A stretch of DNA of 64,000 nucleotides from an uncultured Tenacibaculum sp. Lineage in GTDB: Bacteria > Bacteroidota > Bacteroidia > Flavobacteriales > Flavobacteriaceae. The DNA lies in NCBI RefSeq assembly GCF_947498805.1, contig NZ_CANMLT010000011.1:1-64000 (forward strand), read 5' to 3'. Both the position numbers and the translations under genes were made by a program. Below the pieces are notes generated by a model. That model saw only the letters and a program-made list of their open reading frames with translations, did not search any database and was not told where the DNA came from. Numbering within the stretch: position 1 is the stretch's first letter; the number at the start of each line of letters is the position of its first letter. Positions 26,838 through 36,134 of the stretch are shown piece after piece.

Positions 26838-28718
26838 ATGGAACAAAAAAATTTTGATTTTAAATCCTTTATAGGAATGTTATTAATTGGTCTTATCTTA
26901 TTTTGGTGGACCAAGAACTCTCAAGAAGAAGTTGCTACTGAAGAAACTACGACTACTGAACAAGTAGCATCATCACCAACAACTACAGAAACAACAACAA
27001 GTGAAGCACTAGTAGAAAACGACTCTTTACGTGCTATTGCTTTAAAAAATAAATTAGGAGCCTTTGCTTTTAGTGCTCTACAAACAAAACAAGAAACTAA
27101 GGTTTTAGAAAACGATGTTTTAAAATTAACCATTGATACTAAAGGTGGGCAAATTGTTGAGGCTTTGATCAAAAACCAACAAACGTATGATTCTTTACCT
27201 TTATATTTAATTAAAGACAAGAACGCTTCTTTCAATATTAATTTCGGAACAACAGATAATAGAATTTTAAATACAAAAGATTTATTATTTGAACCTTCTT
27301 ATTCTGAAAACGGAGAAAACAAGATACTTTCTATGAAGTTAAAAGTATCTGATAGTCAATTTTTAGAGTATCGTTATGAAATGAAACCTAACGATTATAG
27401 AGTTGGATTTGCTGTTCGTTCTCAAGGGTTAAGCAATGTTATTAATTCTTCACAACAGATTAACTTAGACTGGAATTTAAAAGGGTTTAGACATGAAAAA
27501 AGTCAGAAGACTGAAAACATGTATACTTATTATTACTATAAAGCTGATGATGAAGTTGAGTATTTAAATCCGAATGATTCTGAAGTTGCAAATGATATTG
27601 ATTGGGTTGCTTATAAACAACACTTCTTTAGTTCTGCATTATTAAGTGATACTCCATTTAACGGAGCAACCATTACTTCAACAGATTTTAAAGGAGAAGA
27701 TGTAGATTCTGTTTACATGAAAACATTTGCTTTAAAAACTCCATTACAATTAATGAATGGAGAGTTAAACTATAACATGGAATGGTTCTACGGACCTTCG
27801 AACTATAATTTATTAAAGACATACAAAGGAACTGATTTAGCTGAAATTAGTGATTTAGGTTGGGGAATCTTTGGATTCTTAAACCGTACTATTTTCTACC
27901 CAGTATTTAATATGCTAAAAGGATTTATTGGAAACTTTGGACTCATTATCATTTTAATGACAATTGTAGTTCGTATTATTATGTCTCCAGTGTTATACAA
28001 ATCTTATGTTTCAAGTGCTAAGATGAAAGTTATTCGTCCAGAAATGGAAGCGATTAACAAAAAATATCCTGGAAACGAAAACGCAATGAAGCGTCAACAA
28101 GAAATCATGGCGGTGCAACGAAAAGCAGGTGTAAGTATGATGTCCGGGTGTATTCCTGCATTATTGCAAATGCCAGTATTCTTTGCTTTATTTAAGTTTT
28201 TCCCTACGAATTTCGACTTACGTCAGAAGAGCTTCTTATGGGCAAATGATTTATCTTCTTATGATATTGTTGCTAAACTTCCTTTTAATATCCCATTCTA
28301 TGGTGATCACGTAAGTTTATTCCCAATCTTAGCTTCGGTTGCTATTTTCTTCTATATGAAAATGAACCAAAGTCAGCAAGCAAATATGCAAGCTCCAACA
28401 CAAGAAGGTATGCCAGATATGAGTAAAATGATGAAGTATATGATTTACTTCTCTCCTATCATGATGTTATTCTTCTTTAACAACTATGCAAGTGGATTAA
28501 GTTTATACTATTTCATCTCTAACTTACTTACAATCACAATTATGTTTGTAATTAAGAACTATGTAATTGATGAAGCTAAAATTCACGCTAAAATTGAAGC
28601 AAACAAAAAGAAACCTGTAAAGAAGAGTAAGTTCAGAGAGCGTTTAGATGCTGCTATGAAGCAAGCTCAAGAACAACAGGCTGCACAACAAAAGACAAAA
28701 GCTAAAAACAAAAAATAA
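26838..28718 (+). CDS. yidC: Membrane protein insertase YidC
   Basis: 626 residues. It inserts and folds inner-membrane proteins with or without SecYEG. An N-terminal membrane anchor (about 11-26, FIGMLLIGLILFWWTK) is followed by a Thr/Glu-rich linker and a large periplasmic domain (about 70-345). The conserved insertase core (about 355-590) contains FGLIIILMTIVVRIIMSPV, GCIPALLQMPVFFALFKF and the later hydrophobic helices. The C-terminus is very basic (KKKPVKKSKFRERLDAAMK), as in ribosome-binding YidC tails. Length fits Bacteroidota YidC. Confidence 0.96.
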   Translation: MEQKNFDFKSFIGMLLIGLILFWWTKNSQEEVATEETTTTEQVASSPTTTETTTSEALVENDSLRAIALKNKLGAFAFSALQTKQETKVLENDVLKLTIDTKGGQIVEALIKNQQTYDSLPLYLIKDKNASFNINFGTTDNRILNTKDLLFEPSYSENGENKILSMKLKVSDSQFLEYRYEMKPNDYRVGFAVRSQGLSNVINSSQQINLDWNLKGFRHEKSQKTENMYTYYYYKADDEVEYLNPNDSEVANDIDWVAYKQHFFSSALLSDTPFNGATITSTDFKGEDVDSVYMKTFALKTPLQLMNGELNYNMEWFYGPSNYNLLKTYKGTDLAEISDLGWGIFGFLNRTIFYPVFNMLKGFIGNFGLIIILMTIVVRIIMSPVLYKSYVSSAKMKVIRPEMEAINKKYPGNENAMKRQQEIMAVQRKAGVSMMSGCIPALLQMPVFFALFKFFPTNFDLRQKSFLWANDLSSYDIVAKLPFNIPFYGDHVSLFPILASVAIFFYMKMNQSQQANMQAPTQEGMPDMSKMMKYMIYFSPIMMLFFFNNYASGLSLYYFISNLLTITIMFVIKNYVIDEAKIHAKIEANKKKPVKKSKFRERLDAAMKQAQEQQAAQQKTKAKNKK

Positions 28719-28743
28719 TTCGGTATTAATAACTGAATAGTAT

Positions 28744-28777
28744 AAATCCCAAATCAATAAGATTTGGGATTTTTTAT
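28744..28777 (+). terminator. Terminator after yidC
   Basis: AAATCCCAAATC pairs with GATTTGGGATTT around AATAA, followed by Ts. Confidence 0.85.
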
Positions 28778-28838
28778 GTACAATCCGAAAAATATAATTG
28801 CTATTTTGCCGTTAGTTTGCCAATGCTAAATACTATAG

Positions 28839-29858
28839 ATGCTAAAAACCTTACAAATTGTTGCAATACTTCAAGGGATATTTCTACTTTTTATATTATT
28901 TCAAAGAAAGAGATTATATAAACAAGTAAATTTTTGGCTACTTCTTGGAGCAATTTCTTCCGTTATTCTATTTGCTATTGGTGATGATAATTACAATTTA
29001 TTTGTTTCAGAGTCAAATTGGTTTTTGTTTCACGAACCTTTAATTATTACCATGTTCTTTTTACTGGTTCGCTATTATAAATCAGACAAAAATAGCTTTG
29101 ATAAAAAAGATAGCATTTTCATTGTTCCTTATATCTTAAACATATTTTTAAATCTCGCAGAAGATATTCCAATACTAGCAGACAATTACATTGTATTATT
29201 TTTTGATGGGCTCATAGAACTTGTTTTCATGGGAATGTTACTCTACACCCTTTATGATATTTTAAAAAGGAAAAAAGAAAAATGGTTGTTATTCTTTTTA
29301 ATTCCTTTAGCCTTTGTTTTTATCATTGCAGAATTTACTTATTTGATTACTAAATCACATGAAACTCCATTTTTCTTAGAAAGTTACGGTCTTATACTTA
29401 CTGCTATTTTCTTATTCTATCTCGTACTTTATAAGTTAATTATAGACCCAAAAGATATACTTCCACAAGCCTGCCACAATAAATACAAATCTTCTAATTT
29501 AAATGAACTTTCAATAACCCACTTAAAAACGGCGATACACCGATTAATCGTTGAAGAAAAGTGGTTTAAAAATCAAAAATTAACCGTTAATGAAGTGGCA
29601 AGAGAGTTAGGTGTACCTAGACAACAGATTTCTGAAGTTTTAAATGTACATATGCAAACAGGATTTCAAGATTTTTTAAATAAATACAGAGTTGACGAAT
29701 TTATTCATTGTCTTCAGAATGATATGTACAAAGATTATACTCTTTTAGCCATAGCAAATGAAGCTGGATTTAGCTCAAAGTCATCTTTCAATACTACTTT
29801 TAAAAAACTAATGGGTATGACTCCAAGTCAGTACAAAAAAGAGTTACCAATTCTATAA
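28839..29858 (+). CDS. Membrane-bound AraC-family transcription regulator
   Basis: 339 residues. About seven hydrophobic helices fill residues 1-205 (for example LQIVAILQGIFLLFILF, VNFWLLLGAISSVILFAI, WLLFFLIPLAFVFIIAEF). After a short linker an AraC HTH domain occupies about 235-335: KLTVNEVARELGVPRQQISEVLN and LLAIANEAGFSSKSSFNTTFKK, ending in MTPSQYKKEL. Its organisation matches the regulator at 36135-37295. It may sense a membrane or extracellular signal and bind DNA while anchored. Targets are unknown; a set of inverted repeats lies just downstream. Confidence 0.87.
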   Translation: MLKTLQIVAILQGIFLLFILFQRKRLYKQVNFWLLLGAISSVILFAIGDDNYNLFVSESNWFLFHEPLIITMFFLLVRYYKSDKNSFDKKDSIFIVPYILNIFLNLAEDIPILADNYIVLFFDGLIELVFMGMLLYTLYDILKRKKEKWLLFFLIPLAFVFIIAEFTYLITKSHETPFFLESYGLILTAIFLFYLVLYKLIIDPKDILPQACHNKYKSSNLNELSITHLKTAIHRLIVEEKWFKNQKLTVNEVARELGVPRQQISEVLNVHMQTGFQDFLNKYRVDEFIHCLQNDMYKDYTLLAIANEAGFSSKSSFNTTFKKLMGMTPSQYKKELPIL

Positions 29859-29896
29859 ATATATCGATCAAAACCTTCATTTAAAATTATAAAACC

Positions 29897-30013
29897 GTTC
29901 AGAATACGAATTTTGAACCATTTTGACCTTTTCAAAAAACAAATTCAAAAAACTCATAAACAAATATTTAGAATTAAAATATTCAAAATCCGTCTTAAAA
30001 ACGTATTTTGAAC
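29897..30013. promoter_or_regulatory. Cluster of four ATTTTGAAC-like half sites
   Basis: Two inverted pairs occur between the AraC-type gene and the GT2 gene: GTTCAGAAT/ATTTTGAAC (29897-29905, 29910-29918) and ATTCAAAAT/ATTTTGAAC (29981-29989, 30005-30013). Each pair is 8 of 9 symmetric. The same 14-base block (ACGxATTTTGAACC) appears directly at 29906 and 30001. The rest of the 296-bp gap shows no gene. An operator is possible; the AT-rich context raises the chance rate. Confidence 0.35.
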
Positions 30014-30154
30014 CTAATTTATTTTTAAACAATTTGCATACCCTTTACATTTGATTAAAAGTTTATCTATATTTTCACCAAATTAAAACCTTGAATAGTT
30101 TTAATAGTAGCTCTTATTAAAGTGTATGAACATAATTACTCTAAAAATTAAATA

Positions 30155-30937
30155 ATGAACACACGTTTCGATTTAGCCATTGTAATACCCTGTTACAATG
30201 AAGCGCAAAGACTTAGAGTAGCACATTACAAAAGCTTTCTAAAACAGCACCCTAAAGCATTTATTTGTTTTGTAAATGATGGAAGTACCGATGAAACTCT
30301 TGAAGTCTTAGAAGAAATTAGAAGTGCATACCCATCTCAAGTTTTTGCTATTAATCAAAGCAAAAATCAAGGAAAAGCAGAAGCAGTTAGAACAGGTGTG
30401 TTACATTGTGGGAAAGAATTTTATGCAGAAAAAATAGCCTATTTAGATGCTGACTTATCGACTTCGCTGGAAGAGTGTCTAGAGATTAGTGAAAAATTAT
30501 CTTCATCAACCTATTTTGCCTTTGGTTCACGTATTGCAAAATTAGACTGTACTATAGACAGGAAACACTATCGATTTTTAATTGGTAGATGTATCGCTAC
30601 ACTTATTTCAAGACAGTTAAATTTAAAAATATACGATACGCAATGTGGTTGCAAAGTATTTAAGCAATCTCTTGGAATGCTATTGTTTCAAGAAAAGTTT
30701 ATTTCTCGCTGGCTATTTGATGTAGAACTTTTTCATCGATTAATAGCTATTTATGGTAGACGCCAATTAAAAGATATTGCTAAAGAGATCCCACTACAAT
30801 CTTGGTGTGATACTGATGACTCTAAAGTTCCTTTAAGTTACTTTTTTAAACTATGGATTGATTTAAGAAATATTGGCAAAGCTTACAAAAACACTAACAA
30901 ACAATTATCCGAACAAAATGAAACAATATTGGAATAG
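30155..30937 (+). CDS. GT2 glycosyltransferase, polyprenyl-phosphate sugar synthase type
   Basis: 260 residues. A GT-A fold of the dolichyl-phosphate glucosyl/mannosyltransferase type: DLAIVIPCYNEAQRL, FVNDGSTDETLEVL, NQGKAEAVRTG, and the metal-binding YLDADLST. The segment TQCGCKVFKQS plus SRWLFDVELFHRL is the usual acceptor-side region of this subfamily. It has no C-terminal membrane domain. It probably charges a polyprenyl phosphate with a sugar. Its last 20 bases overlap the GT39 gene, whose products use exactly such lipid-linked sugars, so the pair is a functional unit by inference. Confidence 0.85.
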   Translation: MNTRFDLAIVIPCYNEAQRLRVAHYKSFLKQHPKAFICFVNDGSTDETLEVLEEIRSAYPSQVFAINQSKNQGKAEAVRTGVLHCGKEFYAEKIAYLDADLSTSLEECLEISEKLSSSTYFAFGSRIAKLDCTIDRKHYRFLIGRCIATLISRQLNLKIYDTQCGCKVFKQSLGMLLFQEKFISRWLFDVELFHRLIAIYGRRQLKDIAKEIPLQSWCDTDDSKVPLSYFFKLWIDLRNIGKAYKNTNKQLSEQNETILE

Positions 30938-32330
30938 AAACTCTTTTTTTGGGTATGCTATTATTTCTCTACTACTGTTAAGAACATATTTGAATGCAGT
31001 ACTTCCCTTAATGGATAAAACAGAAGCGCGCTATGCAGAAATAGCTCGTATCATGTCTGAAACAAACAATTGGATCACTCCACATATAGATTATAGTATT
31101 CCTTTTTGGGCTAAACCTCCGCTATCAACCTGGTTATCTGCATTAAGTTTGAGCATTTTTGGAAATAATGAATTTGCTGTTAGATTTCCTTATTTGTTAC
31201 TTTCGATAGCAATGGTCTTTTTAGTAGGTAAGTATGCAAAAAGAGTACAACTTCCATTTTTTCTTCCTGGATTTGTTTTACTAACCATTCCAGAATTTTT
31301 ATTGCATGCAGGTGTTGTTTCTACAGATACCGCTTTAGCCTTTTGTGTAACTTTAACCATGCTAAGCTTTTGGGAAACACTAAGAGAAAACGCGCAATGG
31401 TACTGGAAATACCTCATTTTCGTTGGTTTAGGGTTTGGATTACTAGCTAAAGGACCTATCGTAGGTATTTTAACTATTCCTCCTATAATTGTATGGCTAT
31501 TTGTTTATAAAAAATTCTCTTTAGCCTTCAAAAAAATCCCTTTAATTACAGGGCCATTAATTATGCTAGCCATTGCATTACCTTGGTATTTATTAGCTGA
31601 GCAAAGTACTCCTGGATTTTTAGATTATTTTGTGGTTGGAGAACATTTTAAACGCTTCTTTGATTCCAGTTGGTCTGGAGATAAATATGGTTTTCCTAAA
31701 TCACAACCCTTAGGAATGGTATGGGTTTTCCTATTCATATTTGCTTTAACATGGATTCAAATTGTTTTGTATAAAATATGGAAAAACCGCAGTGAAATTT
31801 TGCAACAAAAATGGATAGGTTTTTTAATCCTTTGGTTAATCTGGACACCTTTCTTTTTTACCTTTTCTAAAAGCCTTATCCACCCTTACATTTTACCTGT
31901 AATGGTACCAATTGCATTATTAATAACGCATTGGTTCAAATCATTTAAGAATAAAAGTATTTCAATAAAAGTAGCTCTTATTTTTCCTATACTTTGCTTA
32001 TTGGTAAGTGTTCCTGCAGTGTTTTTAGGATATATTGAGCAACTTGCTCCTACCGATAAATACCTAATCCAAGCCAATACTACTGACAATTCAAAATTAT
32101 ATCATCTACAAACCAAGAGTTATTCTAGTCAGTTTTATTCAAATGGTAAAGTTCAAAGTATTTCTGATGTAGAATTAGAAGAAAAGATTAAAAGGAATGA
32201 GGATTCATTCAATATCATCATACCAAACAAAAAGTTTCATCTTATTTCAGAAAAAACACAAAATAAATTACGATTGCTCGATAAAAACAACAAGAAGAGT
32301 ATTTATATTTATTCTAAAACTGAACGTTAG
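30918..32330 (+). CDS. GT39/ArnT-like polytopic glycosyltransferase
   Basis: 470 residues from the ATG at 30918, which overlaps the GT2 gene by 20 bases; an earlier in-frame start would overlap by 65. The first periplasmic loop carries MDKTEARYAEIARIM with the catalytic acidic residue of the PMT/ArnT fold, then WITPHIDYSIPFWAKPPL and LSIFGNNEFAVRFP. About ten to eleven hydrophobic helices follow (to about 395), with a soluble C-terminal tail. Such enzymes move a sugar from polyprenyl phosphate to lipid A, protein or another surface acceptor. The acceptor cannot be read here. Confidence 0.87.
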   Translation: MKQYWNRNSFFGYAIISLLLLRTYLNAVLPLMDKTEARYAEIARIMSETNNWITPHIDYSIPFWAKPPLSTWLSALSLSIFGNNEFAVRFPYLLLSIAMVFLVGKYAKRVQLPFFLPGFVLLTIPEFLLHAGVVSTDTALAFCVTLTMLSFWETLRENAQWYWKYLIFVGLGFGLLAKGPIVGILTIPPIIVWLFVYKKFSLAFKKIPLITGPLIMLAIALPWYLLAEQSTPGFLDYFVVGEHFKRFFDSSWSGDKYGFPKSQPLGMVWVFLFIFALTWIQIVLYKIWKNRSEILQQKWIGFLILWLIWTPFFFTFSKSLIHPYILPVMVPIALLITHWFKSFKNKSISIKVALIFPILCLLVSVPAVFLGYIEQLAPTDKYLIQANTTDNSKLYHLQTKSYSSQFYSNGKVQSISDVELEEKIKRNEDSFNIIIPNKKFHLISEKTQNKLRLLDKNNKKSIYIYSKTER

Positions 32331-32420
32331 TTTTTATTTAACACAGTTTTAACAATAAAGCTTTAAACCTCTGCAGACATTTGTAGTCCTACTGGTTTAA
32401 TCGAACAATTAATAATTTTA

Positions 32421-34865
32421 ATGAAACACATAACCATACTTCTACTATTTATAAGTAGTATTGCTTTTGCGCAAAGACCTAACTTTAAGGGCAAAAATAT
32501 TCCTAAAATTACACTTACTGGTAAAGTGGTAGAAACGAATACAAAACAAGCATTGGAATATGCTACCATAGTTTTAACACATGCAAAAAGTAAGAGAGTT
32601 ACCGGTGGAGTAACCGATGAACAAGGTAATTTTTCTATTGAAATTCCAAAAGGAAAATATGATATTAAAGTTGAGTTTATTGGCTTTAAAACTAAAAGTT
32701 TAACTCCTAGAGTTTTCTCAGAGAACACTAATTTAGGAACAGTAACACTATCTGAAGACACTGAAACGCTTGACGAGGTTGAAATCATTGCTGAAAAATC
32801 AACAGTAGAAATACGCTTAGACAAAAAGATTTACAACGTTGGAAAAGATATGACAGTTAAAGGAGGAAACGCTTCTGACGTTTTAGATAATGTCCCTTCT
32901 GTAAATGTAGATGCTGAAGGAGCCGTTAGCCTACGTGGTAATGAAAATGTACGTATTTTAATAGATGGTAAACCTTCTGCTTTGGTTGGTTTAAACGGAA
33001 CAGATGCACTACGTAACTTACCTGCTGACGCAATTGAAAAAGTAGAAGTAATCACCTCCCCTTCTGCTCGTTATGATGCTGAAGGAACTGCAGGAATTTT
33101 AAATATTATTCTTAGAAAAGGAAAAATCACAGGGTTTAACGGATCTGTAAATTTAACAGTTGGGCATCCAGATCAATTAGGAATTGCCCCTAACCTAAAC
33201 TATCGTACAAAAAAGATCAACCTTTTTTCTAACATTGGTTATTCTTACAGAAAAGGTCCAGGAAATTCATTCTCTAAATTTTCTTATTTAACCAATGGAA
33301 ATGTAGATAGTATTCAAACTGAAGACAGAACTTTTGATAGAACAAATAGAAATTTTAATGCTTCCTTGGGGCTAGAATATTACCTGTCTAAAAATAGTTC
33401 TATAACAGGTACCTTCTTTTATAGAGATTCGAATGGTGATGATATTGCTACCAACAATATTGAACAAATCATGTTTACCGATCCTAAATCAAGCATTCGT
33501 ATTGAAAATGAAGATGAAAAAGGAATTGATAAACAATATTCATTAAACTATACCAATAATTTTGATGGTAAAGGACAGAAACTTAGCATTGATTTACAAT
33601 ATGGAGAAAGCGATGAAACAGAACTTTCACCTATTACTACGGATGGAGTTTTAACTGAAGACAATTCGCAAATAACAAAATCTACGGATAAACTATTACA
33701 AATAGATTATGTATTGCCTTTAGGAGAGAAAAGTCAATTTGAAGTTGGACACAAAACCACCTTACAAGATTTAAACTCTGATTTTAAAGTAAATATTTTA
33801 GATCCGAGTATACTCTTTGACCCTTCAAATGCTATCAATTTCAAACAAAACATTTATGCATTTTACGCACAATTCGGAAGTAAAATAAATAAATTCTCTT
33901 ACCTACTTGGGTTAAGAACAGAAATTACAGATATTGATTTAGATGTTCTTACCACCAATCAAACATCAGATAAAAACTTTACAGAATGGTTTCCTACCGT
34001 AAACCTTGGGTATGAATTAAATGATAACGACAATATTACATTAGGATATAGTAGAAGATTAAGAAGACCTCGTCATTGGTTTTTAAACCCTTTTGAAAGT
34101 AGAAGTTCTAATACTAGTGTATTTAGAGGAAACCCTGATTTAACTCCAACGTTCACAAGTTCTTTTGATTTAGGGTATAATACCAAAGTAAAAAAATTAA
34201 ACTTAGGAGCCTCTGTATACTATCAAATTTCAACAGACTTAATTCGCCCTATATCAATATTAGAAGAAAGAAATGGGGTTGGTATATTTGTTAGACAGCC
34301 ATTAAACTTAAATGATGAGCAACGTTATGGTGTAGAATTTACGAGTAATTATAATGTTTCTAAAAAAGTGCGTTTATCTGCTTCATTTAATTATTTCAAG
34401 TTTAAAACAGATGCTTTTACATATACTTATACTGCTGCTAACGGAAATCAAGTAACCACTAATTTAGATGAAGTAAATGAAAGTAGTTGGTTTGCTCGAT
34501 TTAACTCAAGAATTACCTTACCGGCAAAAATTCAATGGCAAACACGTATTTTATATCGTGGGCCACAAGCCAATGCTCAAACAGATAGAGAAGGAATATT
34601 TGTGACCAATCTTTCTTTTAGTAAAGATTTATTTAAAGACAAAGCTACCTTAGTTTTAAATGTAAGTGATTTATTTAACTCTCGTATGCGTCAGAGTAAA
34701 ACCTACTTTAACAACAGAGAAAACCCTACTCGAATTTCTGAAGGAGATTTTCAATGGAGAGAGCGTCAAATATCTTTAAACTTTACCTACAGATTCAACC
34801 AAAAGAAAAAACGTCAACGTACTCGTAGAGAGTTTGATGGTGGTGGTGAAGAATTTGGTGGATAA
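32421..34865 (+). CDS. TonB-dependent receptor-type outer-membrane protein
   Basis: 814 residues. A signal peptide (1-17, ending SIAFAQ) precedes a carboxypeptidase-regulatory-like domain (about 30-105: LTGKVVETNTKQALEYATI and GNFSIEIPKGKYDIKVEFIG). A plug domain follows (about 125-225: NASDVLDNVPSVNVDAEG, VRILIDGKPSAL, DAEGTAGILNIILRKG). The remainder is beta-barrel (about 240-790) of the outer-membrane beta-barrel receptor family. The extreme C-terminus is basic and glycine-rich (REFDGGGEEFGG) instead of ending on an aromatic strand. No SusD partner is adjacent. Substrate unknown. Confidence 0.9.
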   Translation: MKHITILLLFISSIAFAQRPNFKGKNIPKITLTGKVVETNTKQALEYATIVLTHAKSKRVTGGVTDEQGNFSIEIPKGKYDIKVEFIGFKTKSLTPRVFSENTNLGTVTLSEDTETLDEVEIIAEKSTVEIRLDKKIYNVGKDMTVKGGNASDVLDNVPSVNVDAEGAVSLRGNENVRILIDGKPSALVGLNGTDALRNLPADAIEKVEVITSPSARYDAEGTAGILNIILRKGKITGFNGSVNLTVGHPDQLGIAPNLNYRTKKINLFSNIGYSYRKGPGNSFSKFSYLTNGNVDSIQTEDRTFDRTNRNFNASLGLEYYLSKNSSITGTFFYRDSNGDDIATNNIEQIMFTDPKSSIRIENEDEKGIDKQYSLNYTNNFDGKGQKLSIDLQYGESDETELSPITTDGVLTEDNSQITKSTDKLLQIDYVLPLGEKSQFEVGHKTTLQDLNSDFKVNILDPSILFDPSNAINFKQNIYAFYAQFGSKINKFSYLLGLRTEITDIDLDVLTTNQTSDKNFTEWFPTVNLGYELNDNDNITLGYSRRLRRPRHWFLNPFESRSSNTSVFRGNPDLTPTFTSSFDLGYNTKVKKLNLGASVYYQISTDLIRPISILEERNGVGIFVRQPLNLNDEQRYGVEFTSNYNVSKKVRLSASFNYFKFKTDAFTYTYTAANGNQVTTNLDEVNESSWFARFNSRITLPAKIQWQTRILYRGPQANAQTDREGIFVTNLSFSKDLFKDKATLVLNVSDLFNSRMRQSKTYFNNRENPTRISEGDFQWRERQISLNFTYRFNQKKKRQRTRREFDGGGEEFGG

Positions 34866-34870
34866 TATAT

Positions 34871-34901
34871 AAAAAAGCTCTCAATTCTGAGAGCTTTTTT
34901 A
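34871..34901. terminator. Bidirectional terminator (receptor / acyltransferase)
   Basis: AAAAAAGCTCTCA pairs with TGAGAGCTTTTTT around a 4-base loop between convergent genes. Confidence 0.88.
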
Positions 34902-34904
34902 CTT

Positions 34905-36038
34905 TTACACTTTTACTTTCTTCATTCCAAAAACAACTCTCAATACATTAAAACGTTTTATCAATAACTCATAGAGTAACACTACAACAACAAAACTAAC
35001 TAGTATTAACACCAACATTTTAATTATAATAGGTAATTCAATATTTTTTAAGTAATATCCTAAAACTATGATCACAGGTTGATGCAATAAATAGAAAGGG
35101 TAAATTCCTTCATTTAATCTTTTTCGCCAGCGAGAATCTTTATTAAAGTATTTTTTTGAATATCCTAAAGCAGCTAAACCACAACTCCAACCAATAATAA
35201 TACCTGTAATACCATATAACCAATCCATCAACTTTTGATGCGTAAATAAAGAGGAAATAGAAAATAGAAATATGGTTGCTATAACTGTTTCTATTAAATA
35301 CAAACGTCGTTGATTTTCTATTGCCTTCACTAAACTTCGATCAGTAATCAAAATAAATCCAGCAATAAAAAATAATATATAATATATAAAGTAAGCCCAA
35401 TCATTATACAATGCATGTGTACTTTCAGGAAACCATTGTCTTAATATAGCTTGTGATCCAATTAATAATACTAAATACAAGTTTAAAGCTAATGGCTTTT
35501 GAAGCAACAAAATCCATCGTTGTCGATGAGTATTAAATCGATCACTTCTTAAATAATTCAAAAAGGGAGATATCAGTAATGAAATCAAAAATAAATACAA
35601 TATGAACCACAAGTGATGCCAACTAAAGTTCCCTGTTGGATATACTCCATTAAACATCTCCAGATAGAAACTTCCTAAAGAAGAATACATTTCAATCTTC
35701 TCAATATAAACTTGCACTGGAACCAAAGTGATAATACCCACTACAAAAGGTATAAAAAGTCGGGTAAAACGTTCATTTAAATACTTCTTTACAGTTCTAT
35801 GTCCCAACGCATAATATGTTCCAACACCTGAAACTAAAAAAAGTAAAGGCATTCGCCAAAGATGTAAAAACCACATCAATCGATTTAACCAAGTAACGGT
35901 TATATTGTTTTTAACATGCCATTCCCATGAATTAAAGTACATGCCAATGTGAAAAAGAAATACACTAAAAATTAAAAGAATTCTAAGCCAATCGATATAA
36001 AACTGTCGACTGCTTTTATTAGATTTAATAGGTTCCAT
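34905..36038 (-). CDS. Acyltransferase-3 family membrane protein
   Basis: 377 residues. RQFYIDWLRILLIFSVFLFHIG is the conserved first helix with the catalytic-type His; LHLWRMPLLFLVSGVGTYYAL is the typical second motif with the Arg. About ten membrane segments are present. Members acetylate or succinylate sugars and lipids at the inner membrane (OatA, OpgC). The acceptor here is unknown. It lies 96 bp downstream of a membrane AraC regulator in the same direction and may be co-transcribed with or controlled by it. Confidence 0.87.
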   Translation of the reverse strand: MEPIKSNKSSRQFYIDWLRILLIFSVFLFHIGMYFNSWEWHVKNNITVTWLNRLMWFLHLWRMPLLFLVSGVGTYYALGHRTVKKYLNERFTRLFIPFVVGIITLVPVQVYIEKIEMYSSLGSFYLEMFNGVYPTGNFSWHHLWFILYLFLISLLISPFLNYLRSDRFNTHRQRWILLLQKPLALNLYLVLLIGSQAILRQWFPESTHALYNDWAYFIYYILFFIAGFILITDRSLVKAIENQRRLYLIETVIATIFLFSISSLFTHQKLMDWLYGITGIIIGWSCGLAALGYSKKYFNKDSRWRKRLNEGIYPFYLLHQPVIIVLGYYLKNIELPIIIKMLVLILVSFVVVVLLYELLIKRFNVLRVVFGMKKVKV

Positions 36039-36134
36039 ATGATTTTAAATTTTGTACATACAAACCTAATTTCAAAGATCACTTTTTATCGTATTTCCTT
36101 ATAAAGTAGATGTTCGTGCTTATCGGGAAGCTCC

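Noticed and set aside
30873..30917. Longer start for the GT39 protein
   Set aside because: It would overlap the GT2 gene by 65 bases and adds non-conserved polar residues before the first membrane helix.
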